Origin: Chitinophagaceae bacterium UBA7600
GTDB lineage: Bacteria; Bacteroidota; Bacteroidia; Chitinophagales; Chitinophagaceae
Direction of reading: 5' to 3'
Assembly: GCA_002478885.1 (NCBI GenBank)
Contig: DLKC01000027.1
Coordinates: forward strand, 1-64,000
DNA: 64,000 nucleotides
Numbering within the stretch: the stretch's first letter is position 1; every line of letters begins with the position of its first letter. This document shows positions 1 through 7,988 of this stretch, piece by piece. The position numbers and the translations under genes were made by a program. Under the pieces are notes generated by a model. The model was given only the letters and a program-made list of their open reading frames with translations, was not told the origin of the DNA and ran no database searches.

Positions 1-575
1 GGGTGATGAAATTTTTTGTGATAACGCTTTGTATAACATTCCTCGTTATAAATCTTTTTATTCCGGTCTGGCGCTATTTCATTGATAAATCTTATTGGGA
101 GGGACTGGCTGTGGTACCAATCTTAGTGCTCGCCAATATGAGCTTGGGCATTTATTATAACCTCAGCATTTGGTATAAACTCAGCAAAAGAACAATGGCA
201 GGAGCTACCATTACTTTAATAGGGGCAGGCATTACTTTTTTAATCAATTTCCTCTTTATTCCGCGTTTTAGCTATATGGCAAGCGCATGGGCAACCTTTG
301 CCTGCTATGCATCTATGATGGCCATCAGCTATTTCTGGGGTCAAAAAGTGTTTCCCGTGCCCTATGCCTGGAAAAAACTGCTTGCTTACATCGGCATAGT
401 GATTATCCTGTATTTTATTGAAATGGGTATTGTTTCATTAATTGATAATATTTACTTCGACCTGGCATTATCGGTTTTCTTTACCTCAGCTTTTGTCTTT
501 TTCGTGATTAAGGTAGAGAAGAAAGAGTTTGTGCAATTACCTCTTGCAGGCAAATACATCGGGAAGTATTTTTAA
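1..575 (+). CDS. Polysaccharide/O-antigen flippase, C-terminal part (5' cut by window)
   Basis: This is the C-terminal about 190 residues of a multi-spanning membrane protein; the reading frame is open to the left edge, so the start is outside the window. At least five strongly hydrophobic segments alternate with short basic loops, and a pattern near its middle (NYNLSIWYKL-like, then GAGITFLINFLFIP) resembles the second half of Wzx/MATE-type lipid-linked oligosaccharide flippases, which move undecaprenyl-linked sugars across the inner membrane. No neighbouring glycan gene is visible because the upstream side is missing. The family call rests on hydrophobicity pattern and general resemblance. 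Confidence 0.7.
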   Translation, partial: VMKFFVITLCITFLVINLFIPVWRYFIDKSYWEGLAVVPILVLANMSLGIYYNLSIWYKLSKRTMAGATITLIGAGITFLINFLFIPRFSYMASAWATFACYASMMAISYFWGQKVFPVPYAWKKLLAYIGIVIILYFIEMGIVSLIDNIYFDLALSVFFTSAFVFFVIKVEKKEFVQLPLAGKYIGKYF

Positions 576-736
576 AAGCCGGTTTCCCGTGGCTAATCGA
601 GGCACGCTTGTAATTAGCAAAAAACTGCTTTTGCCCGTTTTCCTAATTTCACTATTTTTGCGCCCCCGATTAGAAAAGCCCGGCGGAACAATCGGGGTAA
701 ATGGAAGGCAATATCCAGTCGGAATGTTCTTTTACT

Positions 737-818
737 GCGGATGTGGCGAAATTGGCAGACGCACCAGACTTAGGATCTGGCGCCGCGAGGCGTGTGGGTT
801 CGACCCCCTCCATCCGCA
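737..818 (+). tRNA. tRNA-Leu (TAG anticodon)
   Basis: A class II tRNA: seven-base acceptor stem 737-743/811-817, anticodon stem CCAGA/TCTGG around the loop CTTAGGA with anticodon TAG at 771-773, a long variable arm and a standard TTCGA T loop. Discriminator is A at 818; CCA is not encoded. It reads CUA/CUG leucine codons and lies 69 bases before the trigger factor gene. Confidence 0.96.
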
Positions 819-825
819 CACTGTT

Positions 826-869
826 GGTTTAGGGCTTTCGGCAAACTGGTTTGACGAAAGCCCTGAACC
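826..869 (+). promoter_or_regulatory. Long hairpin between tRNA-Leu and tig
   Basis: A near-perfect inverted repeat: GGTT/AACC at the base, a ten-base perfect stem (831-840 with 855-864), one mismatch, then CAAAC/GTTTG with a two-base loop. No T-run follows on either strand, so it is not a standard terminator. It sits 18 bases before the tig start and may be a tRNA-processing boundary or a structured tig leader. Confidence 0.6.
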
Positions 870-887
870 TTATACAAACAAAATATT

Positions 888-2249
888 ATGGCAACAGTTA
901 CCAGAGAAAACATTGGCCAGCTTACTGACAAGTTGGTCGTAAAAGTGGCGAAAGAAGATTACCTGCCCTCGTTTGAGGCTAGTTTAAAAAAACATGCAAA
1001 GAGCGCTAATCTTGCAGGCTTCCGTAAAGGCATGGTGCCGGCAGGCCTTATCAGGAAAATGTATGGCCAGGGTGTGTTCGCGGATGAAATTCTGCGCATG
1101 GTAGAAAAAGAACTGAACGATTTTATGGTTAAGGAACACCTTGACATTTTCGCCCAGCCACTGCCGCTTGAGAACGACTCCAGGATGCTGGATATGAATA
1201 ACCCAAGTGACTACGCGTTCGCATTCGAGATTGGCCTTAAACCTGATTTTAGTCTCAATATTCCCGACATAAAGGTTATCCGCTACGTTGTACAGGTAAC
1301 TCCGGAAATGATCAATGAAGAAGTAGACCGTTTGCAAACAAGGTTCGGCAATATGACGGAACCTGAAATAGTATCTGGTGGCGATAATGTATTGAATCTT
1401 CATTTCACAGAGGCAGATGCAGACGGAAATGAGCTGGAAGGCGGCATAAGTAAAGATAATTCCCTGCTTGTAAAATATTTTACCCCAACTGTGGCCGAAT
1501 CCCTTACCGGTAAGAAAAAAGACGATACTCTTGTAGTACAATTAAAGAATGCTTTCGCAGAAAAGGAACTGGAATGGGTGTTAAGCGATCTTGGCCTCGA
1601 CAAGGCAAATGCAGCTGATGCCGAAAAATATTTCAAACTGACCATTACGAAGGTTGGATTTGTTGAAAAGGCAAACATGGACGAGACCTTTTTTGAGGCA
1701 GCTTATCCCGGCCGCAGCATAAAGACAGAAGAAGAATTTCGTAATGCGGTTAAGGTGGAAATTGAAAATTACTACGCTCAGCAAAGCAGCAGCCAGGTTC
1801 AGGACCAGATTTACCATCACCTTACCGACCATACAACGATGGATTTTCCGGAGGGCTTTTTGAAAAGGTGGTTGAAAGACGGAACTGATAAGCCAAAATC
1901 TGAAGAAGAGGCTGAAAAAGAATACCCTACGTTTGCTAATCAGCTAAAGTGGTCTCTGATCAGTACAAAACTTATCAATGAACATAAAATTACCGTCGAT
2001 CCCCAGGAAATAAAAAATTTCGCGTTTCAGCAGATCGCCGGTTACATGGGTATGCAAAATCTTGATGAGGCTCCATGGCTTGACGAATATGCAAACCGGA
2101 TGATGAAAGACCAGAAGTTCGTTGAGGAAACTTACATGAAAATTCAAACAAGCAAATTGTTTGCAGAATTGGAGCAGCAGGTACAGGCAATCGAAGAAAG
2201 CATCTCGGCTGAGGCTTTCGCTTCCAAACTGCACCACCACCATCATTAA
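888..2249 (+). CDS. tig: Trigger factor (ribosome-associated chaperone)
   Basis: A 453-residue protein with the length and layout of Bacteroidota trigger factors: N-terminal ribosome-binding domain with the FRKGMVP-like signature near residues 45-51, a degenerate PPIase-like middle part and a helical C-terminal chaperone region. Trigger factor binds next to the exit tunnel and shields nascent chains. It heads a proteostasis cluster with clpP, clpP and clpX downstream on the same strand, the arrangement known from many bacteria. The protein ends in five consecutive histidines, native here since the gene sits in an ordinary chromosomal context. A strong terminator follows at 2273. Confidence 0.95.
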   Translation: MATVTRENIGQLTDKLVVKVAKEDYLPSFEASLKKHAKSANLAGFRKGMVPAGLIRKMYGQGVFADEILRMVEKELNDFMVKEHLDIFAQPLPLENDSRMLDMNNPSDYAFAFEIGLKPDFSLNIPDIKVIRYVVQVTPEMINEEVDRLQTRFGNMTEPEIVSGGDNVLNLHFTEADADGNELEGGISKDNSLLVKYFTPTVAESLTGKKKDDTLVVQLKNAFAEKELEWVLSDLGLDKANAADAEKYFKLTITKVGFVEKANMDETFFEAAYPGRSIKTEEEFRNAVKVEIENYYAQQSSSQVQDQIYHHLTDHTTMDFPEGFLKRWLKDGTDKPKSEEEAEKEYPTFANQLKWSLISTKLINEHKITVDPQEIKNFAFQQIAGYMGMQNLDEAPWLDEYANRMMKDQKFVEETYMKIQTSKLFAELEQQVQAIEESISAEAFASKLHHHHH

Positions 2250-2272
2250 TTTTTTGAAGAACATATTTTTTG

Positions 2273-2299
2273 AACCGCGCCATCCGGCGCGGTTTTTTT
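2273..2299 (+). terminator. Rho-independent terminator of tig
   Basis: Perfect nine-base stem (AACCGCGCC / GGCGCGGTT) with loop ATCC, followed by a run of T, 24 bases after the tig stop codon. Confidence 0.92.
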
Positions 2300-2331
2300 G
2301 TGCCATTGCTTATGCTGAAACACTTGGTGCG

Positions 2332-2351
2332 GTAAAAGTGTGCGACGCAAC
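2332..2351 (-). repeat. Intergenic repeat arm, solitary
   Basis: One mismatch from GTACAAGTGTGCGACGCAAC, the minus-strand form of the window-wide repeat arm. It is followed by CAGCTCA and, about 30 bases on, a GTCGGCC tip like that of paired copies. No partner arm is found upstream. Confidence 0.8.
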
Positions 2352-2501
2352 AACAGCTCAATGCTTGTGTGTTGTCGGCCAAAAGAAAAATATGCAATGT
2401 AAAAAGTGTTCTTAGCTGTTAACACACAGTCGGTTTGGGATGATTAATTTCCTTATTCGCAACGCATGCTTACCTTTAACAGCATCACAAAAACTTAATT
2501 T

Positions 2502-2675
2502 ATGCAGGAACTTATTAACCGCCTGGTGGCAGAAGGTTTAACGGAACAACAAGCGCTCAAGGCCATTGAAATTGTAAAAGATTTTGCGAAAGAAAAATTT
2601 CCATTGTTTGCCGGGGCAATTAACAAGGTGTTTGATAAATACGCGCCGAAAGATGATGATGATTTTATGCATTAA
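2502..2675 (+). CDS. Small helical protein, 57 residues, function unknown
   Basis: An ATG-started frame of 57 codons with coding-like composition. It starts MQELINRLVAEG and has an amphipathic first half with a TEEQA-like turn (LTEQQALKAIEIV), a lysine/phenylalanine-rich middle and an acidic DDDD tail. It looks like a compact all-helical cytoplasmic protein. It lies between the tig terminator and clpP on the same strand. I do not recognise a named family. The acidic tail, the regular heptad-like hydrophobics and the lack of any other frame here make it a plausible real gene. Confidence 0.65.
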   Translation: MQELINRLVAEGLTEQQALKAIEIVKDFAKEKFPLFAGAINKVFDKYAPKDDDDFMH

Positions 2676-2805
2676 TACCTTTTTTTCAAACGTCATTTAC
2701 TAAAATAGCTGACCTTTTGTCGCAATTTGGCATTTGCATGGTATTTGGGTAGGTTAATGTTTTTAAGTTCTCAAAACACTTATCTTCAACCGAAAAAATA
2801 AGAAT

Positions 2806-3495
2806 ATGAATTTTGGAAAGGAATTCGAAAAATATGCTGTTAAGCACCGTGGCATAAGTAGCAACGGGCTTGATGGTTTTGTAAAACACCAGGTGACCAA
2901 CCTAACACCCTATATTATTGAAGAGAGGCCATTGAATGTCGCCAGTATGGATGTGTTCAGCCGCTTGATGATGGACAGGATTATCTTTCTCGGTGAACCG
3001 ATAGATGACTACGTTGCCAATATTGTAACTGCGCAGTTACTGTTTCTCGACAGCACAGACCGCACCCGCGATATTCAAATGTACATCAACAGCCCTGGCG
3101 GCAGTGTATATGCCGGCCTCGGTATTTACGACACGATGCAGTTTGTAAGCCCCGATGTATCTACCATATGCACCGGCATTGCGGCGAGCATGGGCGCCAT
3201 ACTCATGTGCGCTGGCGTAAAAGGCAAGCGCAGTGCCCTGAAACATTCGCGCATAATGCTACACCAGCCGAGTGGCGCTATCGGTGGTCAGGCAAGCGAT
3301 ATTGCCATTACTGCAAACGAGATTCGTAAGATTAAGCAGGAACTTTATGAGGTTATCGCCAATCATACCGGTCAGGATGTAGCTAAAGTTGCAGCAGATT
3401 GCGATCGCGATTTTTGGATGACGGCAGAAGAAAGCAAAGAGTATGGACTCGTTGATGAGGTTTTACATATAAACCCGCGCAAACAAAATAAGTAG
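2806..3495 (+). CDS. clpP: ATP-dependent Clp protease proteolytic subunit, copy 1
   Basis: A 229-residue serine protease of the ClpP family, with the catalytic triad at the expected spacing: Ser128 in GIAASMGAIL, His153 in RIMLHQP and Asp202 in DCDRDFW (25 and 49 residues apart, as in the E. coli enzyme). It also has the INSPGGSVYAG oligomer segment. ClpP forms the two-ring degradation chamber fed by ClpX. The N-terminal about 35 residues are longer than in E. coli and could include a propeptide. It is followed 127 bases later by a second clpP, then clpX. Confidence 0.95.
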   Translation: MNFGKEFEKYAVKHRGISSNGLDGFVKHQVTNLTPYIIEERPLNVASMDVFSRLMMDRIIFLGEPIDDYVANIVTAQLLFLDSTDRTRDIQMYINSPGGSVYAGLGIYDTMQFVSPDVSTICTGIAASMGAILMCAGVKGKRSALKHSRIMLHQPSGAIGGQASDIAITANEIRKIKQELYEVIANHTGQDVAKVAADCDRDFWMTAEESKEYGLVDEVLHINPRKQNK

Positions 3496-3534
3496 TGTTT
3501 TTGTTGGCGGGCAGCATTGCAAATCCCGGCTTTG

Positions 3535-3554
3535 GTTGTGTCACTCACTTGTAC
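3535..3554 (+). repeat. Intergenic repeat arm, type B, solitary
   Basis: Exact GTTGTGTCACTCACTTGTAC, preceded by a CCCGGCTTTG tip. It lies between the two clpP genes with no partner arm. Confidence 0.85.
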
Positions 3555-3622
3555 TGCAACAAGCGACCCAACAGAAAACATAAAAATAAACTGACAAGAA
3601 TAAAGAACAAACAGCACAAGAT

Positions 3623-4255
3623 ATGATACACTCAAAATATGTTGTAAACCCGTTTTACATGGACGATGAGGAAGAAAATGAAAAAGAGGCCAAACCAGAA
3701 CAAAGCCCCTTTTTAATGAAAAAAATGGAACAATTATTCCTCGAAAAAAGAGCAGTTTATCTATGGGGAGTAGTTGACGATAAGTCTGCACGCGACGTAG
3801 TCTCTAAATTATTATTGCTCGATGCAGATAAGCCGGGGCAGGAAATAAAATTCTTTATCAATAGCCCGGGCGGTATGGTCACCAGTGGCATGGTAATGTA
3901 CGATACTATGCGGATGATAAAATCACCGGTGAGTACAATTTGTATGGGTTTGGCAGCGAGCATGGGCTCCATCCTCCTTAGTGCAGGTGTTAAGGGTAAA
4001 AGATTTATTTACCCGCATGGCGAAGTAATGATCCATCAGCCCAGCATCGGTGGCCGCTACCAGGCTGTTTCTGCCGATCTTGAAATACAAGCAGAACAAA
4101 TTCAGAAAACAAAAGAAATCAGCGCGAAAATACTTGCCGATAATTGCGGTAAATCTTTTGAACAGATTATGAAAGACTTTGACAGGGATCATTGGATGGA
4201 CGCTGGTGAGTCTGTGGCTTACGGTATCGTTGATAAGATACTAGACAAACTCTAA
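3623..4255 (+). CDS. clpP: ATP-dependent Clp protease proteolytic subunit, copy 2
   Basis: A 210-residue ClpP paralogue with an intact triad: Ser113 in GLAASMGSIL, His138 in VMIHQP and Asp189 in DFDRDHW. It differs from copy 1 in having an acidic N-terminal segment (DDEEENEKE, residues 14-22) and a two-residue insertion after the active-site histidine (PSIGGRYQ). Two linked ClpP proteins next to one ClpX suggest either mixed rings or two separate protease cores. Both have complete active sites, so neither looks like a non-catalytic ClpR subunit. Confidence 0.93.
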   Translation: MIHSKYVVNPFYMDDEEENEKEAKPEQSPFLMKKMEQLFLEKRAVYLWGVVDDKSARDVVSKLLLLDADKPGQEIKFFINSPGGMVTSGMVMYDTMRMIKSPVSTICMGLAASMGSILLSAGVKGKRFIYPHGEVMIHQPSIGGRYQAVSADLEIQAEQIQKTKEISAKILADNCGKSFEQIMKDFDRDHWMDAGESVAYGIVDKILDKL

Positions 4256-4361
4256 ACGAGTAGCGGCACATGTTGTAAAAAAGCATTACGCTGTGTCTCT
4301 GAATATAATTAACCCGTTTGCTAAAATTCTGCGCGAATTCGGCTACCTGCGTGGGTTTCGT

Positions 4362-4369
4362 TACATTTG
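4362..4369 (+). promoter_or_regulatory. Bacteroidota -7 promoter element upstream of clpX
   Basis: TACATTTG matches the Bacteroidota housekeeping -7 consensus TAnnTTTG and lies 45 bases before the clpX start. No clear -33 TTG is seen at the usual 19-21 base spacing, so the promoter call is tentative. Confidence 0.4.
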
Positions 4370-4414
4370 TATATCCAATATCATTTGACAATTCCTTAAA
4401 AAGAGTAATCTGTT

Positions 4415-5650
4415 ATGGCTAAACAAACCAATCTACATTGTTCGTTTTGTGGCAAAAGCCGGGATGAAGTCAAGATACTCATCGCTGGCCAGGAAGGGCA
4501 TATTTGTGAAAACTGTGTAGAACACGCTCAGGAAATTATTGTTCAGGAGCTGCAAAAACGGCACGAAGTACAAACCACTCAATACAGGTTTAATATCCGC
4601 AAACCCCTGGAAATAAAAGAGTTTCTTGATCAATACGTAATCGGCCAGTCTGATGCGAAAAAAATACTGTCTGTTGCTGTATACAATCATTATAAACGAA
4701 TCACTCAAAAACAACAGGCCGACGAAGTTGAAATAGAGAAAAGCAATATCATAATGGTTGGAGAAACAGGTACTGGTAAAACATTGCTTGCTAAGACCAT
4801 TGCTAAATTGTTAAATGTCCCTTTTGCAATAGTTGATGCTACTGTTTTTACAGAGGCGGGTTATGTGGGTGAAGATGTTGAAAGCATGCTTACACGACTT
4901 TTGCAAGTATGTAACTATGATGTGGCAGCTGCCGAAAAAGGCATTGTTTACATCGATGAACTCGATAAAATAGCAAGAAAGGGAGACAACCCTTCTATTA
5001 CAAGGGATGTAAGTGGCGAAGGTGTACAACAAGGCTTGTTAAAAATGCTTGAAGGAACTGAAGTACTTGTTCCGCCCCAGGGTGGAAGAAAGCATCCGGA
5101 GCAAAAGATGATAAAATTGAACACAAGCAATATCCTGTTTGTTTGTGGGGGTGCTTTTGATGGCATAACAAAAATTATTGCAAGGCGTATCAACACCAAC
5201 TCTATCGGGTTTAATGTGAATAAAAATGAACAGGAAGCACAAAGGGAAAATCTGTTACAGTTTGTAAATGCCCAGGATCTTAAGAGTTTTGGTCTGATAC
5301 CGGAATTGCTCGGCCGTTTGCCTGTTGTAACACATCTTGATCCGTTGGACGCAGCTACCCTTCGCTCTATTCTAACAGAGCCAAAGAATAGTCTTATAAA
5401 ACAATATTCGCGGTTATTTGCGTATGAAGGAATCGAGCTTACCATTGAACCTGCGGTGCTCGATTTTATGGTTCAGAAGGCATTGGAATACAAACTTGGA
5501 GCAAGAGGTTTAAGAACAATTTGTGAGCATATTTTGACCGATGCAATGTTCGAATTACCTGGAACTGAGGTAACGAAACTGGATGTAACATTAGAGTATG
5601 CTGCTCAAAAAATCAGTAAAAGCAAGCTTAATTTGCTTAAGGTAGCATAA
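4415..5650 (+). CDS. clpX: ClpX ATPase, substrate-unfolding subunit of ClpXP
   Basis: A 411-residue AAA+ unfoldase. The N-terminal zinc-binding domain has Cys9, Cys12, Cys31 and Cys34. Walker A is GETGTGKT (116-123), the pore loop is in AGYVGEDVES, Walker B is IVYIDELDK, and sensor 2 is GARGLR near residue 370. The ClpP-docking IGF loop is present (NSIGFNV). ClpX recognises tagged or native substrates, unfolds them and feeds them into ClpP. It is encoded 159 bases after the second clpP, with its own candidate promoter, and closed by a terminator at 5678. Confidence 0.97.
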   Translation: MAKQTNLHCSFCGKSRDEVKILIAGQEGHICENCVEHAQEIIVQELQKRHEVQTTQYRFNIRKPLEIKEFLDQYVIGQSDAKKILSVAVYNHYKRITQKQQADEVEIEKSNIIMVGETGTGKTLLAKTIAKLLNVPFAIVDATVFTEAGYVGEDVESMLTRLLQVCNYDVAAAEKGIVYIDELDKIARKGDNPSITRDVSGEGVQQGLLKMLEGTEVLVPPQGGRKHPEQKMIKLNTSNILFVCGGAFDGITKIIARRINTNSIGFNVNKNEQEAQRENLLQFVNAQDLKSFGLIPELLGRLPVVTHLDPLDAATLRSILTEPKNSLIKQYSRLFAYEGIELTIEPAVLDFMVQKALEYKLGARGLRTICEHILTDAMFELPGTEVTKLDVTLEYAAQKISKSKLNLLKVA

Positions 5651-5677
5651 AAACGGGTTTTAATCTGATTCTAATAT

Positions 5678-5703
5678 AAGCGATGCTCTTACATCGCTTT
5701 TTT
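5678..5703 (+). terminator. Rho-independent terminator of clpX
   Basis: Stem AAGCGATG / CATCGCTT with a six-base loop and a run of six T, 27 bases after the clpX stop. Confidence 0.9.
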
Positions 5704-5741
5704 ATTGTTTAAATGCTACCTTGTTCGGTGGTTCAAAGTAT

Positions 5742-5777
5742 AAAAAAAAGCCCTCACAAATGCTGGAAGGCTTTTTT
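5742..5777 (-). terminator. Terminator after hemD (works on the minus strand)
   Basis: AAAAAAGCC pairs with GGCTTTTTT across a 16-base loop. Read on the minus strand it ends in a long U-run 19 bases beyond the hemD stop. It is nearly symmetrical and could also stop plus-strand transcription from clpX. Confidence 0.75.
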
Positions 5778-5795
5778 AAAAATATTTTTACCGGT

Positions 5796-6593
5796 CTATT
5801 TCTTTTTGGATAGGGCAAGAAACTGGTCAAGGGCCGCAATCATGCTTGGCGTTTGTGGCGCAGGCGCCTTTATTACCACTTTTAGCCCGGCTTCTTCTAT
5901 AGCTTTTATGGTGTTATTGCCAAAAGCACCGATCAAAGTGCCATTTTGGTGATAACCTGGATAGTTATCAAAAAGACTCCTGACCCCGCTTGGTGTAAAA
6001 AAACAAATTACATCAAAATCACGGTTGCCCATAATCTCTTTCACATCGTTGCTTACAGAGCGATACATAAAGGCAAGCTGAAATTCACAGTTGTTTGCTT
6101 TAAGCCATCCAACAATGTCATTATCCTGTTGGTTCTCGCTGCATACATAAAGAAATTTCTCGTTCTCTTTATGTTTATTTACCACATCGAACATGCTCTT
6201 GTTGGTGCCATCTGCACCATAAAACACTTTGCGCTTCCGGTAATGAATAAATTTTTGCAGGTATAAAGCAACAGCTTCGGTAATACAAAAATATTTTGTA
6301 TCCTGGCCTATCGTGATCCGCATTTCCTCACAAGTCCTGAAAAAATGATCAATCGCATTACGGCTTGTAAAAATTACAGCAGTGTAAAAACTGATGTCAA
6401 TTTTTTGGCGGCGAAACTCTCTTGCCGGTATCGCCTCCAATTTTATAAACGGATGAAATGTTAACTCAACATTATATTTCCTGGCAAGCTCGAAGTACGG
6501 AGATTTTTCACTTTCAGGCTTTGGTTGGGTAATTAGGATACGCTGTGCCTGTTTTGAAGCTACAGGATATTGTTGTGACCCATTTTTTAGCAT
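5796..6593 (-). CDS. hemD: Uroporphyrinogen-III synthase
   Basis: A 265-residue protein matching the two-lobed HemD fold: ILITQPKPES at the N-terminus, VIFTSRNAIDHFF near residue 75, a central YVCSENQQD region and a second-lobe FFTPSGVRSLF motif followed by IGAFGNNTIKAIEEAG. HemD inverts ring D while closing hydroxymethylbilane into uroporphyrinogen III, the precursor of haem and other tetrapyrroles. HemD proteins are poorly conserved, so the call depends on these fold-typical segments. It follows a DUF4271 gene by 23 bases on the same strand, a pairing common in Bacteroidota. Confidence 0.88.
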   Translation of the reverse strand: MLKNGSQQYPVASKQAQRILITQPKPESEKSPYFELARKYNVELTFHPFIKLEAIPAREFRRQKIDISFYTAVIFTSRNAIDHFFRTCEEMRITIGQDTKYFCITEAVALYLQKFIHYRKRKVFYGADGTNKSMFDVVNKHKENEKFLYVCSENQQDNDIVGWLKANNCEFQLAFMYRSVSNDVKEIMGNRDFDVICFFTPSGVRSLFDNYPGYHQNGTLIGAFGNNTIKAIEEAGLKVVIKAPAPQTPSMIAALDQFLALSKKK

Positions 6594-6616
6594 GCTATTG
6601 TTCTATGGATTATTTA

Positions 6617-7735
6617 TTAATTGCTTTTGCCTATGAAACTGAACAATAATTTGAATATAATCATCATAGGCATTATTTCAACAGCGCAAAGGTAAATAAA
6701 AAAATGCAAAGGATGTATGCTTAGCGAACTTCTGATAATGGTCAAAGAGATCACATACCTGAAAAAAAGCATAAAAATAACAACGCATCCTGCAACTGTT
6801 ACCGTAACATCCCAAATGTTGTTTTCAGAAAAAGCCAACAAAAGAAGAAGTGGTAACAAAACCAGGCCAATGATCTTGTTAACAAGAAAAACAATAAAAC
6901 TGTAAGTGGTTGCGGGCTCTTTTGCATTGAATATCCAGCCAGTCAATTGAATTACGGCAAATTTAAAAAGGTAGACCAGGGCAATAATTGTGATGCTCGA
7001 AAATGTTAGTTGCCAGAACGAGCCGCCCAGCCATTGCCGCTTGTGCGCCATAATCGCAATAAACAGCCCCGATACGAGTACGAACAAAATATTCATCAAT
7101 AAAGATGGCAAGGCCTCCTGCATAAGCTGCTCCCTCCGTTGCTTCTGACGAAACGATGCCTCAAACAAAAATTTAAAAAGGTTTTGAAAATATTTTGGAA
7201 ACAACTGCCGTGTTACCGCCAGCAACAGTACAACAACCACCAGCGCGTAAAACAAGTAGTCCTTCCGTTCGGTTTTGTGTAGGTCGTCGTCCACCGCTGT
7301 AGTGGTTTCCGCTTTAACAACATTAGCCAATGGTGCCAGCAGTAAATGTTGAAAAGCTGTATCCTCACGCCATGTTAAAGGTTTTGCTATAACCAAAGGC
7401 AATGCTGCAGCTACCGGCGTTGAATCAACCCTGATCGAGTCAGGGTGAAGTGTTGACGAGGTATCTGAAAACAACGTATCGGCAATTAAAGGCGATATTT
7501 TTATACTGTCTTTTTTAAAGGCCGGAAGTTTAACAGAAGGCTTTTGGGTGTCCTTTGTGGCAGGCAGGCTTTTTTTTGTATTTGACTCGGTCTTTACACT
7601 GTCAATCAGTCGCTGCAAGAGACTGTCGTCCTGCGCTGCAACATGAAAAAAAGAAAAAAGCAATAGTATGGTTAAGATTTTTTTCAAAGCTCGCTCTTTC
7701 GCAAAAGTAACTGTAGCAGCGCTATAAAAATGCAC
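6617..7735 (-). CDS. DUF4271 membrane protein
   Basis: A 372-residue protein in three parts. It has an N-terminal signal-like segment (KKILTILLLFSFFHVAAQ), a low-complexity periplasmic stretch rich in Ser, Thr, Pro and Lys to about residue 150, and five to six membrane helices in the C-terminal 220 residues with the DUF4271 character. Function is unknown. The next gene, hemD, is 23 bases away, suggesting co-transcription. The ATG at 7735 leaves 17 residues before the signal peptide; a TTG at 7687 would start directly at LKKILTI and is the better biological start. Confidence 0.75.
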   Translation of the reverse strand: MHFYSAATVTFAKERALKKILTILLLFSFFHVAAQDDSLLQRLIDSVKTESNTKKSLPATKDTQKPSVKLPAFKKDSIKISPLIADTLFSDTSSTLHPDSIRVDSTPVAAALPLVIAKPLTWREDTAFQHLLLAPLANVVKAETTTAVDDDLHKTERKDYLFYALVVVVLLLAVTRQLFPKYFQNLFKFLFEASFRQKQRREQLMQEALPSLLMNILFVLVSGLFIAIMAHKRQWLGGSFWQLTFSSITIIALVYLFKFAVIQLTGWIFNAKEPATTYSFIVFLVNKIIGLVLLPLLLLLAFSENNIWDVTVTVAGCVVIFMLFFRYVISLTIIRSSLSIHPLHFFIYLCAVEIMPMMIIFKLLFSFIGKSN

Positions 7736-7812
7736 ATTTTACGATACTTTTCAGATGCTTTTTTAGATATAAACAATTTGTTAGCCAGCTTCACATCGTT
7801 GTGGCATCGTCC

Positions 7813-7832
7813 CTTGTGTCACTCACTTGTAC
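7813..7832 (+). repeat. Intergenic repeat arm, type B, solitary
   Basis: CTTGTGTCACTCACTTGTAC, one base from the type B consensus, preceded by the GGCATCGT flank seen at other copies. It lies between divergent genes. No partner arm follows. Confidence 0.8.
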
Positions 7833-7988
7833 CGGGGAATCAGTGGGCAACAAATTAGTGAACCTCTTTCAAAATACCCTCGCTAATACTGCGAAGGCTC
7901 ATAGTGCCTTATCAGCACGCACCGGTTTATGCATTAACTAAATTTTGACGGCCTTTATATATTCGGCTACTTTGCCAAAAAAGCAAGC

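Noticed and set aside
529-942. Open frame of 137 codons across the tRNA-Leu
   Set aside because: It overlaps the flippase end, the whole tRNA-Leu and the tig start; the translated sequence is that of a tRNA.
984-1541. Long antisense frames opposite tig and many other genes
   Set aside because: They lie entirely within well-supported genes on the other strand and show no domain pattern.
2232-2249. Poly-histidine end of trigger factor as a cloning tag
   Set aside because: The histidine codons run into a native stop, terminator and chromosomal neighbours.
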